Origin: Mycolicibacterium iranicum
GTDB lineage: Bacteria; Actinomycetota; Actinomycetes; Mycobacteriales; Mycobacteriaceae
DNA: 64,000 nucleotides
Assembly: GCF_001650495.1 (NCBI RefSeq)
Contig: NZ_LWCS01000028.1
Span: 322 to 64,321 of the forward strand
Direction of reading: 5' to 3'
The notes below the pieces were generated by a model. That model did not search any database. It was given only the letters and a program-made list of their open reading frames with translations, and was not told the origin of the DNA. Position numbers and translations under genes: made by a program. Shown piece by piece: positions 47,178 through 55,354 of the stretch (position 1 is its first letter; each line of letters starts with the position of its first letter).

Positions 47178-48359
47178 GTGCTGCGCATTGGATTGACCGG
47201 AGGAATCGGAGCAGGCAAGTCGACGGTGTCGGCCACGTTCAGCGAATTGGGCGCGATCGTGGTCGACGGCGACGTGATCGCCCGCGAAGTCGTCGAACCG
47301 GGTACCCCCGGGCTCAAGAAGTTGGTGGAGACCTTCGGCGAGCAGATCTTGCATCCCGATGGCGCGCTGAACCGGCCGGCGCTGGCGGCGATCGCGTTCA
47401 GCGACGACGAGAAGCGCCAGACACTGAATGGAATCGTGCATCCCCTTGTCGCGCACCGTCGTTCGGAGCTCATCGATGAGGCGCACGAAGATGCCGTGAT
47501 CGTCGAAGACATTCCGCTGCTGGTCGAATCGCAGATGGCGTCGATGTTCCCGCTGGTGATCATCGTCAATGCGGACCCGGAACTCAGGGTCCGGCGGTTG
47601 ATCGAATACCGGAACTTCACCGAAGAGGACGCGCGGGCCCGCATCGCCGCGCAGGCCTCCGAAGAGCAGCGCCGGGCAGTGGCCGACGTGTGGTTGGACA
47701 ATTCGGGAAGCGCCGGCGAGCTTGTCGAGAAGGCACGGGCGTTGTGGCACGGGCGAATTCAACCGTTCGCGCACAATGTGAAGACCGGGCAGCCCGCCCG
47801 CTCCGCACCCGACCTGGTGGCCGCCGACCCCGACTGGGCGGCCGAGGCGCAGCGGATACTGGCGCGTCTGCGTACTGCCTGCGGCCACCGGGCCTCGCGG
47901 ATCGATCACATCGGATCAACCGCGATCCCCGGTCTGGATGCCAAAGACGTCATCGACGTTCAGGTGACCGTGGCCTCCCTCGACGTCGTCGACGAACTCG
48001 CCGAGCCTTTGTTGGCCGCGGGATATGTCCGAACCCCGATCACCCAGGACACCGCCCACACCGACGATCCCGAGCTCTGGCAGAAGCGGCTGTTCTGCTC
48101 GGCAGATCCTGGGAGGCCGACCAATGTGCATGTGCGGGTGGACGGTTGGCCGGGGCAGCAATTCGCGCTGCTGTTTGTGGACTGGGTGAAAGCCAACGCG
48201 TCGGTACGGGACGAGTATCTGAGCTTCAAACGGCGGGTCGCCGTACAGGGGCACGCGACGACGCAGGACTACGCGGAGGCCAAGGAGCCGTGGTTCCTGG
48301 ACGCCTACCGCAGGGCGCGAGTGTGGGCGGACACGACGGGCTGGACACCCACCGATTAG
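47178..48359 (+). CDS. coaE: Dephospho-CoA kinase fused to a GrpB (UPF0157) domain
   Basis: The protein has 393 residues. Residues 1-200 are CoaE, which phosphorylates dephospho-CoA in the last step of CoA synthesis: P-loop GLTGGIGAGKSTV, then VVDGDVIAREVV and VEDIPLLVES. Residues 215-390 are a GrpB-like nucleotidyltransferase-fold domain with IDHIGSTAIPGLDAKDVIDVQV. The fusion is the usual mycobacterial form and the second domain is thought to aid folding or stability. GTG 47178 is preceded at 6 nt by CACACT, a weak -10. It overlaps the convergent secreted-protein gene by 4 bp. Confidence 0.95.
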   Translation: MLRIGLTGGIGAGKSTVSATFSELGAIVVDGDVIAREVVEPGTPGLKKLVETFGEQILHPDGALNRPALAAIAFSDDEKRQTLNGIVHPLVAHRRSELIDEAHEDAVIVEDIPLLVESQMASMFPLVIIVNADPELRVRRLIEYRNFTEEDARARIAAQASEEQRRAVADVWLDNSGSAGELVEKARALWHGRIQPFAHNVKTGQPARSAPDLVAADPDWAAEAQRILARLRTACGHRASRIDHIGSTAIPGLDAKDVIDVQVTVASLDVVDELAEPLLAAGYVRTPITQDTAHTDDPELWQKRLFCSADPGRPTNVHVRVDGWPGQQFALLFVDWVKANASVRDEYLSFKRRVAVQGHATTQDYAEAKEPWFLDAYRRARVWADTTGWTPTD

Positions 48360-48910
48360 GCCGGGGGCGCTACGGGCAGCGGCTCGGCCGGTTGGTCGGC
48401 GGGCGATGCGTCCGGTGCGGGTGCGAGCGGAGCTGCGTTCGGCTGACCTCCGACGGGCGCCTCGCACGTCAGTGCTCCGTAATCGGGGTCGTCGCGTTGC
48501 GGAAGGACTCGCGGTGCGATGAAGTCGTCGGCCTGGGCGACGAGCGCGTCGTCGACCAGGATCTCGCAGTGAAGATTCGCCGAGTACGGCCACTCGATCG
48601 ACACCCGCATGTTGGCGGTCCCCGATTCGGGCAGGACAGTCATCACCTCGAACACGCGGCCGGGCACCATCGTCGGGTTGGCGAACAGGATCTGGTCGCC
48701 TTCGGCCTTGTAGGTGATCGTCGCGCCCCGGGAGACTCCGTCCACGCGGGCGCGGTAGGTGACGTTGTGAAGCAACTCGGGAGCTTGTGCCTCGACCTCG
48801 GGCTGGGGGTCAGGCTGAGCCGTCGCCGCGGCGGGGAAGACCAGCAGACCCGCCAGGGACACCGCGGCAGCGCCGACCACCGCGGCGGTACGTGTCCGTC
48901 TCGCATTCAC
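48356..48910 (-). CDS. Secreted protein with MmpS-like beta-sandwich
   Basis: The protein has 184 residues. A Sec signal peptide (ARRTR, hydrophobic core VVGAAAVSLAGLLVFPAA, cleavage near ATA-QPD) precedes a beta-rich domain (about 48-150) with two Cys (HCEILVDD and ALTCEAP). The domain pattern recalls MmpS-type accessory proteins, but the usual membrane anchor is replaced by a cleavable signal; this is a weak match. The end is Pro/Ala-rich, typical of mycobacterial exported proteins. GTG 48910 is 6 nt past a -10 element. The function is unknown. Confidence 0.75.
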   Translation of the reverse strand: MNARRTRTAAVVGAAAVSLAGLLVFPAAATAQPDPQPEVEAQAPELLHNVTYRARVDGVSRGATITYKAEGDQILFANPTMVPGRVFEVMTVLPESGTANMRVSIEWPYSANLHCEILVDDALVAQADDFIAPRVLPQRDDPDYGALTCEAPVGGQPNAAPLAPAPDASPADQPAEPLPVAPPA

Positions 48911-48916
48911 ATCCAG

Positions 48917-48922
48917 AGTCTA
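48917..48922 (-). promoter_or_regulatory. Leaderless -10 that contains the upstream gene's stop codon
   Basis: TAGACT (minus strand) ends 6 nt before GTG 48910. Its first three bases are the TAG stop codon of the DUF402 gene (48920-48922), so promoter and stop codon are the same bases. Confidence 0.6.
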
Positions 48923-49426
48923 TGCGTCGCGCCACGTCAAGATCATGCCGTTGGCTGCAAGCCAGCGGTTGAGGTCGTAGTCGTGCCTGGCCAGAGCGTC
49001 GACGGTGTCCACCGCAGTGTGGATCGCCCGCTCGCCCTCAGCAGGGGTGAGCACGCCGGAATTGACTGCGGCGAGAAGTTCGTCGACGTCGGTGACATGC
49101 ACGTCCCTGCCGGTCCGGGTCACCAGGTCAAGGTAGTGGTCCACGCCGTGCCAGCGGTCGCCGTCACGGCTGTACTCGCCGACGTCCAGGTAGAAGTCCT
49201 GCTCGCGCTCGTACCCGGGGTTGAAGTGGAACACCGTGGCGCGTAGGCACAGCGACGGCAGCAGCCACGACTCGATGTAGTGGAACTGGGCGCGGCCGGG
49301 GGTCGGACGGGCCATGTAGAGCCCCCACGGCTGGACCGTGTACACGTCGACCGCGCGGACGATTCCTTTCGGATCGGTGTTCGTTGCGGCCGCGACGTCG
49401 AAGATCTCGTGCTTGGGAGGATGAAT
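48920..49426 (-). CDS. DUF402 protein (Rv1632c-like) with apparent ATT start
   Basis: The protein has 168 residues if started at ATT 49426. The conserved N-terminus IHPPKHEIFDVAAATNTDPKG continues the family pattern recalled as MHPPK. The first conventional start is GTG 49345, which would delete 27 conserved residues. An in-frame TAG lies further up, with no ATG, GTG or TTG between. A -10 element ends 6 nt before the ATT. The DUF402 core includes ESWLLPSLCLRATVFHF and EQDFYLDVGEY. Related DUF402 proteins are nucleoside phosphatases; the role here is unknown. It is divergent from uvrB with 71 bp between. Confidence 0.8.
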   Translation of the reverse strand: MHPPKHEIFDVAAATNTDPKGIVRAVDVYTVQPWGLYMARPTPGRAQFHYIESWLLPSLCLRATVFHFNPGYEREQDFYLDVGEYSRDGDRWHGVDHYLDLVTRTGRDVHVTDVDELLAAVNSGVLTPAEGERAIHTAVDTVDALARHDYDLNRWLAANGMILTWRDA

Positions 49427-49432
49427 GCGCCC

Positions 49433-49438
49433 AGGATA
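49433..49438 (-). promoter_or_regulatory. -10 element before the ATT start of the DUF402 gene
   Basis: TATCCT (minus strand) is followed by 6 nt (GGGCGC) and then ATT. This is the same spacing seen at the window's other leaderless starts. Confidence 0.55.
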
Positions 49439-49468
49439 GAGCTCCGCGGCCCGTCCAGGAACAGAACA

Positions 49469-49490
49469 TGTCGGCGCAGGGTTCTAACCT
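49469..49490 (+). promoter_or_regulatory. RecA-NDp (PafBC-type) promoter of uvrB
   Basis: TGTCGGCG (49469-49476), exactly 8 bp, then TAACCT (49485-49490). The published mycobacterial damage promoter is TGTCRGTG-N8-TAnnnT; here one base of the upstream box differs. The -10 ends 7 nt before ATG 49498, so the mRNA is probably leaderless. Confidence 0.65.
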
Positions 49491-49497
49491 GGTGAAC

Positions 49498-51657
49498 ATG
49501 GCTTTCGCGACTGAATACCCCGTGCTTGCGCACTCGGAGCACCGTCCGGTGGACGAGTTGGTGCGCAGCGGTGCGCGCTTCGAGGTGGTCAGTGAATACG
49601 AACCCGCCGGCGACCAGCCCGCCGCGATCGACGAGCTGGAACGCCGGATCCGTGCAGGCGAGAAGGACGTCGTGCTGCTCGGCGCGACGGGAACCGGAAA
49701 ATCTGCGACCACGGCGTGGCTGATCGAACGGCTGCAGCGGCCGACGCTGGTGATGGCTCCGAACAAGACGCTGGCCGCCCAGCTCGCGAACGAGTTGCGC
49801 GAGATGCTCCCGAACAACGCGGTGGAGTACTTCGTCTCGTACTACGACTACTACCAACCCGAGGCGTACATCGCGCAGACCGACACCTACATCGAGAAGG
49901 ACAGCTCCATCAACGACGATGTCGAGCGGCTGCGGCACTCGGCGACGTCGAACCTGCTGTCCCGTCGCGATGTGGTCGTCGTGGCCTCGGTGTCCTGCAT
50001 CTATGGCCTGGGCACGCCGCAGTCGTACATGGACCGCTCCGTCGAACTCAAGGTCGGCGACGAGGTGCCCCGGGACGGGCTGCTGCGGCTGCTCGTCGAT
50101 GTGCAGTACACCCGCAACGACATGGCGTTCACCCGGGGGACGTTCCGCGTTCGGGGCGACACGGTCGAGATCATCCCGGCCTACGAGGAGCTCGCAGTCC
50201 GCATCGAGTACTTCGGCGACGAGATCGAGGCGCTGTACTACCTGCATCCATTGACCGGCGATGTCATCCGCAAGGTCGAGTCGCTGCGAATCTTCCCCGC
50301 GACGCACTACGTGGCAGGGCCCGAGCGAATGGCGCAGGCCATCTCGACCATCGAGGCCGAACTCGAAGAGCGCCTCGCCGAGCTGGAGGGGCAGGGAAAG
50401 CTGCTGGAGGCGCAGCGGCTGCGGATGCGGACCAACTACGACATCGAGATGATGCGCCAGGTCGGCTTCTGCTCGGGCATCGAGAACTACTCGCGACACA
50501 TCGACGGTCGCGGTCCAGGTACGGCGCCGGCCACCCTGATCGACTATTTCCCGGAAGACTTCCTGCTCGTCATCGACGAATCACACGTGACGGTCCCGCA
50601 GATCGGCGGCATGTACGAGGGTGACATGTCGCGCAAGCGCAACCTCGTCGACTTCGGCTTCCGGCTGCCGTCCGCGGTGGACAACCGGCCACTGACGTGG
50701 GAGGAATTCGCCGACCGCATCGGGCAGACGGTCTACCTGTCGGCGACGCCGGGCGCGTACGAAATGGCGCAGAGCGGAGGGGAGTTCGTCGAGCAGGTGA
50801 TCCGGCCGACCGGTCTGGTCGACCCGCAGGTGATCGTCAAGCCGACAAAGGGGCAGATCGACGACCTGATCGGCGAGATCCGCAAGCGCACCGAACGCGA
50901 CGAGCGTGTGCTCGTCACGACGTTGACCAAGAAGATGGCCGAGGACCTCACCGACTACCTGTTGGAGATGGGCATCCGGGTGCGGTACCTGCATTCCGAG
51001 GTCGACACACTGCGCCGCGTCGAGCTGCTGCGTCAGCTTCGGCTGGGGGAGTACGACGTGCTCATCGGCATCAACCTACTGCGTGAGGGTCTCGACCTGC
51101 CCGAGGTGTCGTTGGTGGCGATCCTCGATGCCGACAAGGAAGGGTTCCTGCGTTCGCCACGGAGCCTGATCCAGACGATCGGGCGTGCAGCGCGCAACGT
51201 CTCCGGCGAGGTGCACATGTACGCCGACACGATGACGGATTCGATGAAGCAGGCCATTGACGAGACGGAACGGCGTCGAGCCAAGCAGATCGCCTACAAC
51301 GAAGAGCACGGCATCGATCCGAAACCGTTGCGCAAGAAGATCGCAGACATTCTCGATCAGGTCTATCGGGAGGCCGACGACACCGAGTCGGTGGAGGTGG
51401 GCGGTTCGGGGCGCAACGCCTCGCGCGGCAGGCGGGCGCAGGGTGAGCCGGGCCGGGCGGTCAGCGCCGGGGTGTTCGAGGGCCGGGACACGTCGAACAT
51501 GCCCCGCGCCGAACTTGCCGATCTGATCAAGGATCTGACTGCGCAGATGATGGCCGCGGCGCGCGATCTGCAGTTCGAGTTGGCGGCTCGGATCCGTGAC
51601 GAGATCCAGGATCTGAAGAAGGAACTGCGTGGCATGGACGCCGCCGGCATCAAATGA
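49498..51657 (+). CDS. uvrB: UvrB, excinuclease subunit
   Basis: The protein has 719 residues. UvrB receives damaged DNA from UvrA, verifies the lesion and recruits UvrC. The helicase motifs are Walker A GATGTGKSATT, the DNA-wedging beta-hairpin YYDYYQPEAYI, DEAD-like VIDESHVTVPQ and motif VI QTIGRAARN. The C-terminal UVR motif (LIKDLTAQMMAAARDLQFE) binds UvrC. ATG 49498 (MAFATEYPVLAHSEH) fits the family start; the open frame extends to 49384 but crosses the promoter. Confidence 0.97.
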   Translation: MAFATEYPVLAHSEHRPVDELVRSGARFEVVSEYEPAGDQPAAIDELERRIRAGEKDVVLLGATGTGKSATTAWLIERLQRPTLVMAPNKTLAAQLANELREMLPNNAVEYFVSYYDYYQPEAYIAQTDTYIEKDSSINDDVERLRHSATSNLLSRRDVVVVASVSCIYGLGTPQSYMDRSVELKVGDEVPRDGLLRLLVDVQYTRNDMAFTRGTFRVRGDTVEIIPAYEELAVRIEYFGDEIEALYYLHPLTGDVIRKVESLRIFPATHYVAGPERMAQAISTIEAELEERLAELEGQGKLLEAQRLRMRTNYDIEMMRQVGFCSGIENYSRHIDGRGPGTAPATLIDYFPEDFLLVIDESHVTVPQIGGMYEGDMSRKRNLVDFGFRLPSAVDNRPLTWEEFADRIGQTVYLSATPGAYEMAQSGGEFVEQVIRPTGLVDPQVIVKPTKGQIDDLIGEIRKRTERDERVLVTTLTKKMAEDLTDYLLEMGIRVRYLHSEVDTLRRVELLRQLRLGEYDVLIGINLLREGLDLPEVSLVAILDADKEGFLRSPRSLIQTIGRAARNVSGEVHMYADTMTDSMKQAIDETERRRAKQIAYNEEHGIDPKPLRKKIADILDQVYREADDTESVEVGGSGRNASRGRRAQGEPGRAVSAGVFEGRDTSNMPRAELADLIKDLTAQMMAAARDLQFELAARIRDEIQDLKKELRGMDAAGIK

Positions 51658-51663
51658 CTTGAT

Positions 51664-51689
51664 CTCAACCGCCGTTGAGGTTCTACGGT
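51664..51689 (+). promoter_or_regulatory. Inverted repeat and leaderless promoter of the MFS efflux gene
   Basis: CTCAAC-CGCC-GTTGAG (51664-51679) is a perfect 6-bp dyad starting 7 nt after the uvrB stop. The -10 TACGGT (51684-51689) ends 7 nt before GTG 51697. The dyad covers the -35 region, so it may be an operator, a short terminator for uvrB, or both. Confidence 0.5.
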
Positions 51690-51696
51690 CTTTGTC

Positions 51697-53115
51697 GTGA
51701 CGGACACCGAGACTGACAGTTCCACCGCTATTGGCACATGGCGGGCGCTGCTCGGCCCGAAGAACCTCGGTGCCTCGCTGGTTTTGGCCGGCGGCGTCGC
51801 GCTGTACGCGACCAACGAGTTCCTCACCATCAGCCTGATGCCCAGTGCCGTCGCCGACATCGGCGGCCACCGGTTCTACGCGTGGGTGACCACGGTGTAC
51901 CTCGTCGGGTCGGTGATGGCAGCCACGACAGTGCACTCGATGTTGATGCGGTTGGGGCCGAGGTGGTCATACCTGTTGGGGCTCAGCGTGTTCGGGCTCG
52001 GCAGCGTGGGGTGTGCGATCGCTCCGAGTATGGAGATCCTGCTGGTCGGTCGCACCGTTCAGGGTCTTGCAGGTGGGCTGCTGGCCGGTCTCGGGTATGC
52101 GGTCATCAACACCGCGCTGCCGAGCGTGTTGTGGACGAAGGCGTCGGCGCTGGTGTCGGCGATGTGGGGCGTCGGGACCCTGCTCGGCCCTGCCGCGGGT
52201 GGTTTGTTCGCCCAATATGGTTCGTGGCGTTGGGCTTTCGGGGTGCTCGTGGTGGTGACCACGGTGATGTCGCTGTTGGTGCCCGTCGCTCTGCCTGCGC
52301 GAAACAAGGCAGAAGTGCACCGTAGCCGGATCCGGATTCCGGTGTTGTCTCTGCTGCTGCTCGGGATGGCCGCCCTGTCGGTCAGCGTGGCGGGCATTCC
52401 ACACAGTGTGTGGGCCACGGTCGGGCTGGTGGCGCTCGCCGTCGCACTCGTGATGCTCTTCTTGTGCCTCGACAGGCGTGCTGGCGCAGCCGTACTGCCG
52501 CCGAGCACATTCCGGCCAGGCCCGCTGAAGTGGATCTATCTCACGTTGGGCGCATTGATGGCCGCGACGATGGTCGACATGTTCGTGCCGTTGTTCGGCC
52601 AGCGCCTTGCGCATCTGACTCCGGTGGCGGCGGGTTTCCTGGGGGCCGGTCTGGCGATCGGGTGGACGGTGGGGGAGATCAGCAGCGCCTCGCTGCGACG
52701 CGACCGTGTGATCGTGCGGACGGTGGCGATAGCACCGTTGGTGATGGCGACCGGCCTGATCATCGGAGCACTGTCGCTGCGTGACGACGCTTCGCCGGCA
52801 TGGGTGGCGCTGTGGGCAGTCGGTCTGATGGTCAGCGGCGCCGGTGTCGGTATCGCGTGGCCGCATCTGTCGGCGTGGGCGATGAGCAAGGTGGACGACC
52901 CCGCCGAAGGCCCCGCCGCGGCGGCCGCGATCAACACGGTGCAGGTCATCTGCGGGGCATTCGGAGCGGCCCTGGCGGGCGTCGTCGTCAATGTGACCGA
53001 CACGGGTGACGCCACCGCAGCCCGCTGGCTGTTCGTCTGCTTCGCCGTTCTGGCGGCCCTCGCCGCTGTCGCGTCGACTCGCAGCGGACGTCCGGCTGTC
53101 GCACGATCACGGTGA
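51697..53115 (+). CDS. MFS drug-efflux transporter (Rv1634-like)
   Basis: The protein has 472 residues with fourteen-helix-type MFS features: helix 1 LVLAGGVALYATNEFLTISLMPS, motif-A-like region after helix 2 (MLMRLGPRWSYLLGLSVFG), and the antiporter-type segment ALVSAMWGVGTLLGPAAGGLFAQ around helix 5. It probably exports drugs by proton antiport. It follows uvrB by 39 bp as in M. tuberculosis, with its own promoter. The substrate is unknown. Confidence 0.9.
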   Translation: MTDTETDSSTAIGTWRALLGPKNLGASLVLAGGVALYATNEFLTISLMPSAVADIGGHRFYAWVTTVYLVGSVMAATTVHSMLMRLGPRWSYLLGLSVFGLGSVGCAIAPSMEILLVGRTVQGLAGGLLAGLGYAVINTALPSVLWTKASALVSAMWGVGTLLGPAAGGLFAQYGSWRWAFGVLVVVTTVMSLLVPVALPARNKAEVHRSRIRIPVLSLLLLGMAALSVSVAGIPHSVWATVGLVALAVALVMLFLCLDRRAGAAVLPPSTFRPGPLKWIYLTLGALMAATMVDMFVPLFGQRLAHLTPVAAGFLGAGLAIGWTVGEISSASLRRDRVIVRTVAIAPLVMATGLIIGALSLRDDASPAWVALWAVGLMVSGAGVGIAWPHLSAWAMSKVDDPAEGPAAAAAINTVQVICGAFGAALAGVVVNVTDTGDATAARWLFVCFAVLAALAAVASTRSGRPAVARSR

Positions 53116-53163
53116 TCCGAACCATGGGCATCCGGCGGTAGGGATGGCAGCCTGTATTGCAGT

Positions 53164-53234
53164 GCGGGTGTGGCTGAGTGGCTAGGCACCGGCCTGCAAA
53201 GCCGTCTACACGGGTTCGAATCCCGTCACTCGCT
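53164..53234 (+). tRNA. tRNA-Cys (anticodon GCA)
   Basis: The acceptor stem GCGGGTG/CACTCGC has one G-T pair. The D-arm carries GG. The anticodon arm CGGC-CTGCAAA-GCCG reads GCA, and the T-arm is CGGG-TTCGAAT-CCCG. The discriminator is T, expected for Cys. CCA is not encoded. It lies between the MFS gene and the tetR-SMR block. Confidence 0.93.
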
Positions 53235-53267
53235 CGCTGTGATGTCGCAAGACCTCCGAATAGCTCT

Positions 53268-53285
53268 GAACCCCGTCAGGGGTTC
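53268..53285 (+). terminator. Hairpin downstream of tRNA-Cys
   Basis: GAACCCC-GTCA-GGGGTTC is a perfect 7-bp stem 34 nt past the tRNA. No T-run follows directly, so termination strength is unclear. Confidence 0.5.
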
Positions 53286-53315
53286 GGGGCATTATTCGTG
53301 GGCGGCGTGTTTGGC

Positions 53316-53337
53316 TTTACCATCCGGAAGGTAAAGT
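53316..53337 (+). promoter_or_regulatory. TetR-type operator over the leaderless tetR promoter
   Basis: TTTACC-N8-GGTAAA (53316-53335) with a central CCGG is a palindrome of TetR-operator size. The -10 TAAAGT (53332-53337) overlaps its right arm and ends 6 nt before GTG 53344. Binding of the encoded TetR would shut off its own operon. Confidence 0.65.
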
Positions 53338-53343
53338 ATTCGC

Positions 53344-53901
53344 GTGCCCGCCACGATCCACCGCCGGCGCCCGTCCTCGGCGACGACGATTCTCGACACC
53401 GCTCGCACGATTCTCGATGACGGCGCCACCGTGTCTCTGGACTCCGTCGCCCAAGCCGCGGGGCTCACGAAACCAGGCCTGATGTACCACTTCCCGACCA
53501 AGTCGGCACTCATGGACGCTCTCGTCGACCATGTCGTCGATTCGCAGGAGCGCGAACTGTCGAACTACCTTGCCGTCCCGGTCGAGCTTGCAACGCCGCG
53601 GCAGCGACTTGGTGCCTATGTGCGCTGGGCGCTGCAGAGCCAGCATCGACGTTCCGATCTCGTCATGCTCAGCGACCCCCGACTGGCCGACCGCATGCTG
53701 GCGCGCTGGACCGAGCGATTTCATCGATGGGTCGAGGTATCACCCGACGCGCCGGCGGCGGAACGGGCACGTCTTCACGCCGCCCGCCTGCTGGCCGATG
53801 GAGCGTGGCTGGCCGATTCTTCGAGAACCTTTCCGTTACGCAAGGACGAACGGCCGCAAGTGCTTTCAGTGGCACTCCAGTTACTGGGGGACGAAGAATG
53901 A
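53344..53901 (+). CDS. TetR-family repressor of the SMR efflux operon
   Basis: The protein has 185 residues. The N-terminal HTH spans about 10-55 (TILDTARTILDDGATVSLDSVAQAAGLTKPGLMYHFPTK in short segments). The C-terminal ligand domain is helical and Arg/Ala-rich. GTG 53344 sits 6 nt after the -10. The palindrome overlapping that promoter is the likely operator. It overlaps the first SMR gene in ATGA, so the pumps are probably induced when a cationic drug binds the repressor. Confidence 0.9.
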   Translation: MPATIHRRRPSSATTILDTARTILDDGATVSLDSVAQAAGLTKPGLMYHFPTKSALMDALVDHVVDSQERELSNYLAVPVELATPRQRLGAYVRWALQSQHRRSDLVMLSDPRLADRMLARWTERFHRWVEVSPDAPAAERARLHAARLLADGAWLADSSRTFPLRKDERPQVLSVALQLLGDEE

Positions 53902-54227
53902 TGACGTGGCTCCTGCTGATGCTCGCCATCGCCAGCGAAGTGGCGGCCACCCTATCGCTGAAGGGCTCGGCACGCGTGCCTGCGCTCTACGGCGTCGTGG
54001 TGCTCGGTTATCTCACCTCGTTCGTCCTTCTCGCCCTCGTACTGCGCCGGGGCATGGGACTTGGTGTGGCCTACGGGATCTGGGGAGCCACTGGCGTTGC
54101 GCTGACCGCGGTCCTGTCGGCGGTGATCTTCGGCGAGGCGTTGACTTCGCTGATGATCGTCGGGCTCCTCTGCATCATCGGCGGCGTCGTGCTCGTCGAG
54201 ACCGGATCCCGCGCGGGTGAGGAATGA
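53898..54227 (+). CDS. SMR-family efflux protein, subunit 1
   Basis: The protein has 109 residues with four membrane helices and the essential Glu14 in the first (MLAIASEVAATLSLKGS). Conserved LGVAYGIWGATGVALTAVL forms helix 3. SMR proteins export quaternary ammonium or guanidinium-type cations as dimers. ATG 53898 overlaps the tetR stop; ATG 53901 is an alternative. It is directly followed by a second, different SMR gene with a 4-bp overlap, the arrangement of heterodimeric SMR pairs. Confidence 0.9.
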   Translation: MMTWLLLMLAIASEVAATLSLKGSARVPALYGVVVLGYLTSFVLLALVLRRGMGLGVAYGIWGATGVALTAVLSAVIFGEALTSLMIVGLLCIIGGVVLVETGSRAGEE

Positions 54228-54547
54228 CCCAGTACCTGCTTCTGGCAGCGGCAATCGGCTGCGAAGTGACGGGAACGCTGGCGCTGCGTGTGGCCGCGCG
54301 GGGCCGAGTGCCCTTTTATGCCGTCGTGGTCGTCGGCTACGTGCTCGCGTTCACGCTGCTGTGGGCCTCGCTCAGGCAAGGGATGCCGCTGGGAATCGCA
54401 TATGGAATCTGGGCGGCGGCCGGAGTGGCTCTCACGGCGATCCTCTCTCGGTTGCTGTTCGACGAGCCGCTCACGCCGACGATGCTCAGCGGAATCGGCC
54501 TCATCGTCATCGGAGTGCTTCTCGTCGAAGTCGGTGCAGGCCACTGA
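54224..54547 (+). CDS. SMR-family efflux protein, subunit 2
   Basis: The protein has 107 residues with four helices. Glu14 is conserved (AAAIGCEVTGTLALRVA) and helix 3 reads PLGIAYGIWAAAGVALTAIL. It differs from the first SMR protein at many positions, and the positive charges of the loops are placed differently, as expected if the two insert in opposite orientations in a heterodimer. ATG 54224 overlaps the previous stop. This ends the tetR-SMR-SMR operon. Confidence 0.9.
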   Translation: MTQYLLLAAAIGCEVTGTLALRVAARGRVPFYAVVVVGYVLAFTLLWASLRQGMPLGIAYGIWAAAGVALTAILSRLLFDEPLTPTMLSGIGLIVIGVLLVEVGAGH

Positions 54548-54676
54548 CCGGGCACGGCAGATTATCCATCCGCTCGGTCTGGCACACCTTGTCATTCGAC
54601 ACAGATTGGCATCTGTTGAATCACCATTGCATCGCGGCGCGGTTCAACTTTGCTGAAACTGTGTCAGCGTTGTCGA

Positions 54677-55354
54677 GTGTTCGCACGCCAGGTGGCTCGA
54701 TTCCTAGCGATTGCGGTGGTGATGGCCTCAGCGCTGACGTACTCCACCGTGACCGCTTCCGTTGCTGTCGCTGCAGAATGCCCAGACGTCGAGGTCGTCT
54801 TCGCGCGCGGAACCTCCGACCCGCCAGGCATCGGTTTCACCGGCAGACAGTTTGTCACCGCGCTCAAGAAGAAGCTGCCCAGTAAGACGGTCAACGTCTA
54901 TGCCGTGAACTATCCGGCCAGCTGGAACTTCTCGAAGTCCACGAGCGAGGGCGCCCTCGACGCCAACAAACAGGTGCAGTACATCGCGGGCATGTGCCCG
55001 AGAACCAAGATCGTCCTCGGCGGAATGTCCCAGGGCGCAGGCGTGATCGATCTCATCACCATCGGTAAGCGAACGATCTGGTTCTTCACACCGGCACCGT
55101 TGCCCGACACGATGGTCAACCATGTTGCGGCGATCGCCGTGTTCGGCAACCCATCCCGAGATATCTCGACGCTTGGACCCCTGACCAAAATCAGCCCGTT
55201 GTACGGCAGCAAAGCCATCGACCTGTGCGCTGACGGTGACCCGTATTGCTCGAAGGGCAACAACTTCTTCGCCCATTTCGCCTATCCGTGGAATGGGATG
55301 GTCACCGAAGCTGCCACTTTCGCCGCAGGCAAGGTACTTGGGACTCTGAGCTGA
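54677..55354 (+). CDS. Secreted cutinase-family esterase
   Basis: The protein has about 225 residues. A signal peptide (FARQVARFLAIAVVMASALTYS, cleavage near AVAAE) precedes a cutinase-family fold. The catalytic Ser is in VLGGMSQGAGV, the acid in LCADGDPYC with paired Cys, and His in FFAHFAYPW. Another Cys pair is formed by AECPDVEVVFARGTSDPPG and GMCPRTK. Mycobacterial cutinase-like proteins are exported lipases or esterases. The start is uncertain: GTG 54677 gives a normal signal peptide, while TTG 54650 would add nine residues including two Cys. Confidence 0.9.
   Translation: MFARQVARFLAIAVVMASALTYSTVTASVAVAAECPDVEVVFARGTSDPPGIGFTGRQFVTALKKKLPSKTVNVYAVNYPASWNFSKSTSEGALDANKQVQYIAGMCPRTKIVLGGMSQGAGVIDLITIGKRTIWFFTPAPLPDTMVNHVAAIAVFGNPSRDISTLGPLTKISPLYGSKAIDLCADGDPYCSKGNNFFAHFAYPWNGMVTEAATFAAGKVLGTLS

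Noticed and set aside
49455..49497. LexA SOS box for uvrB
   Set aside because: GAACAGAACATGTC does not fit TCGAAC-N4-GTTCGA; the RecA-NDp pattern explains the region better.
49120..50499. 459-codon open frame antisense to uvrB, overlapping the DUF402 gene
   Set aside because: It conflicts with two conserved genes and shows no family features.
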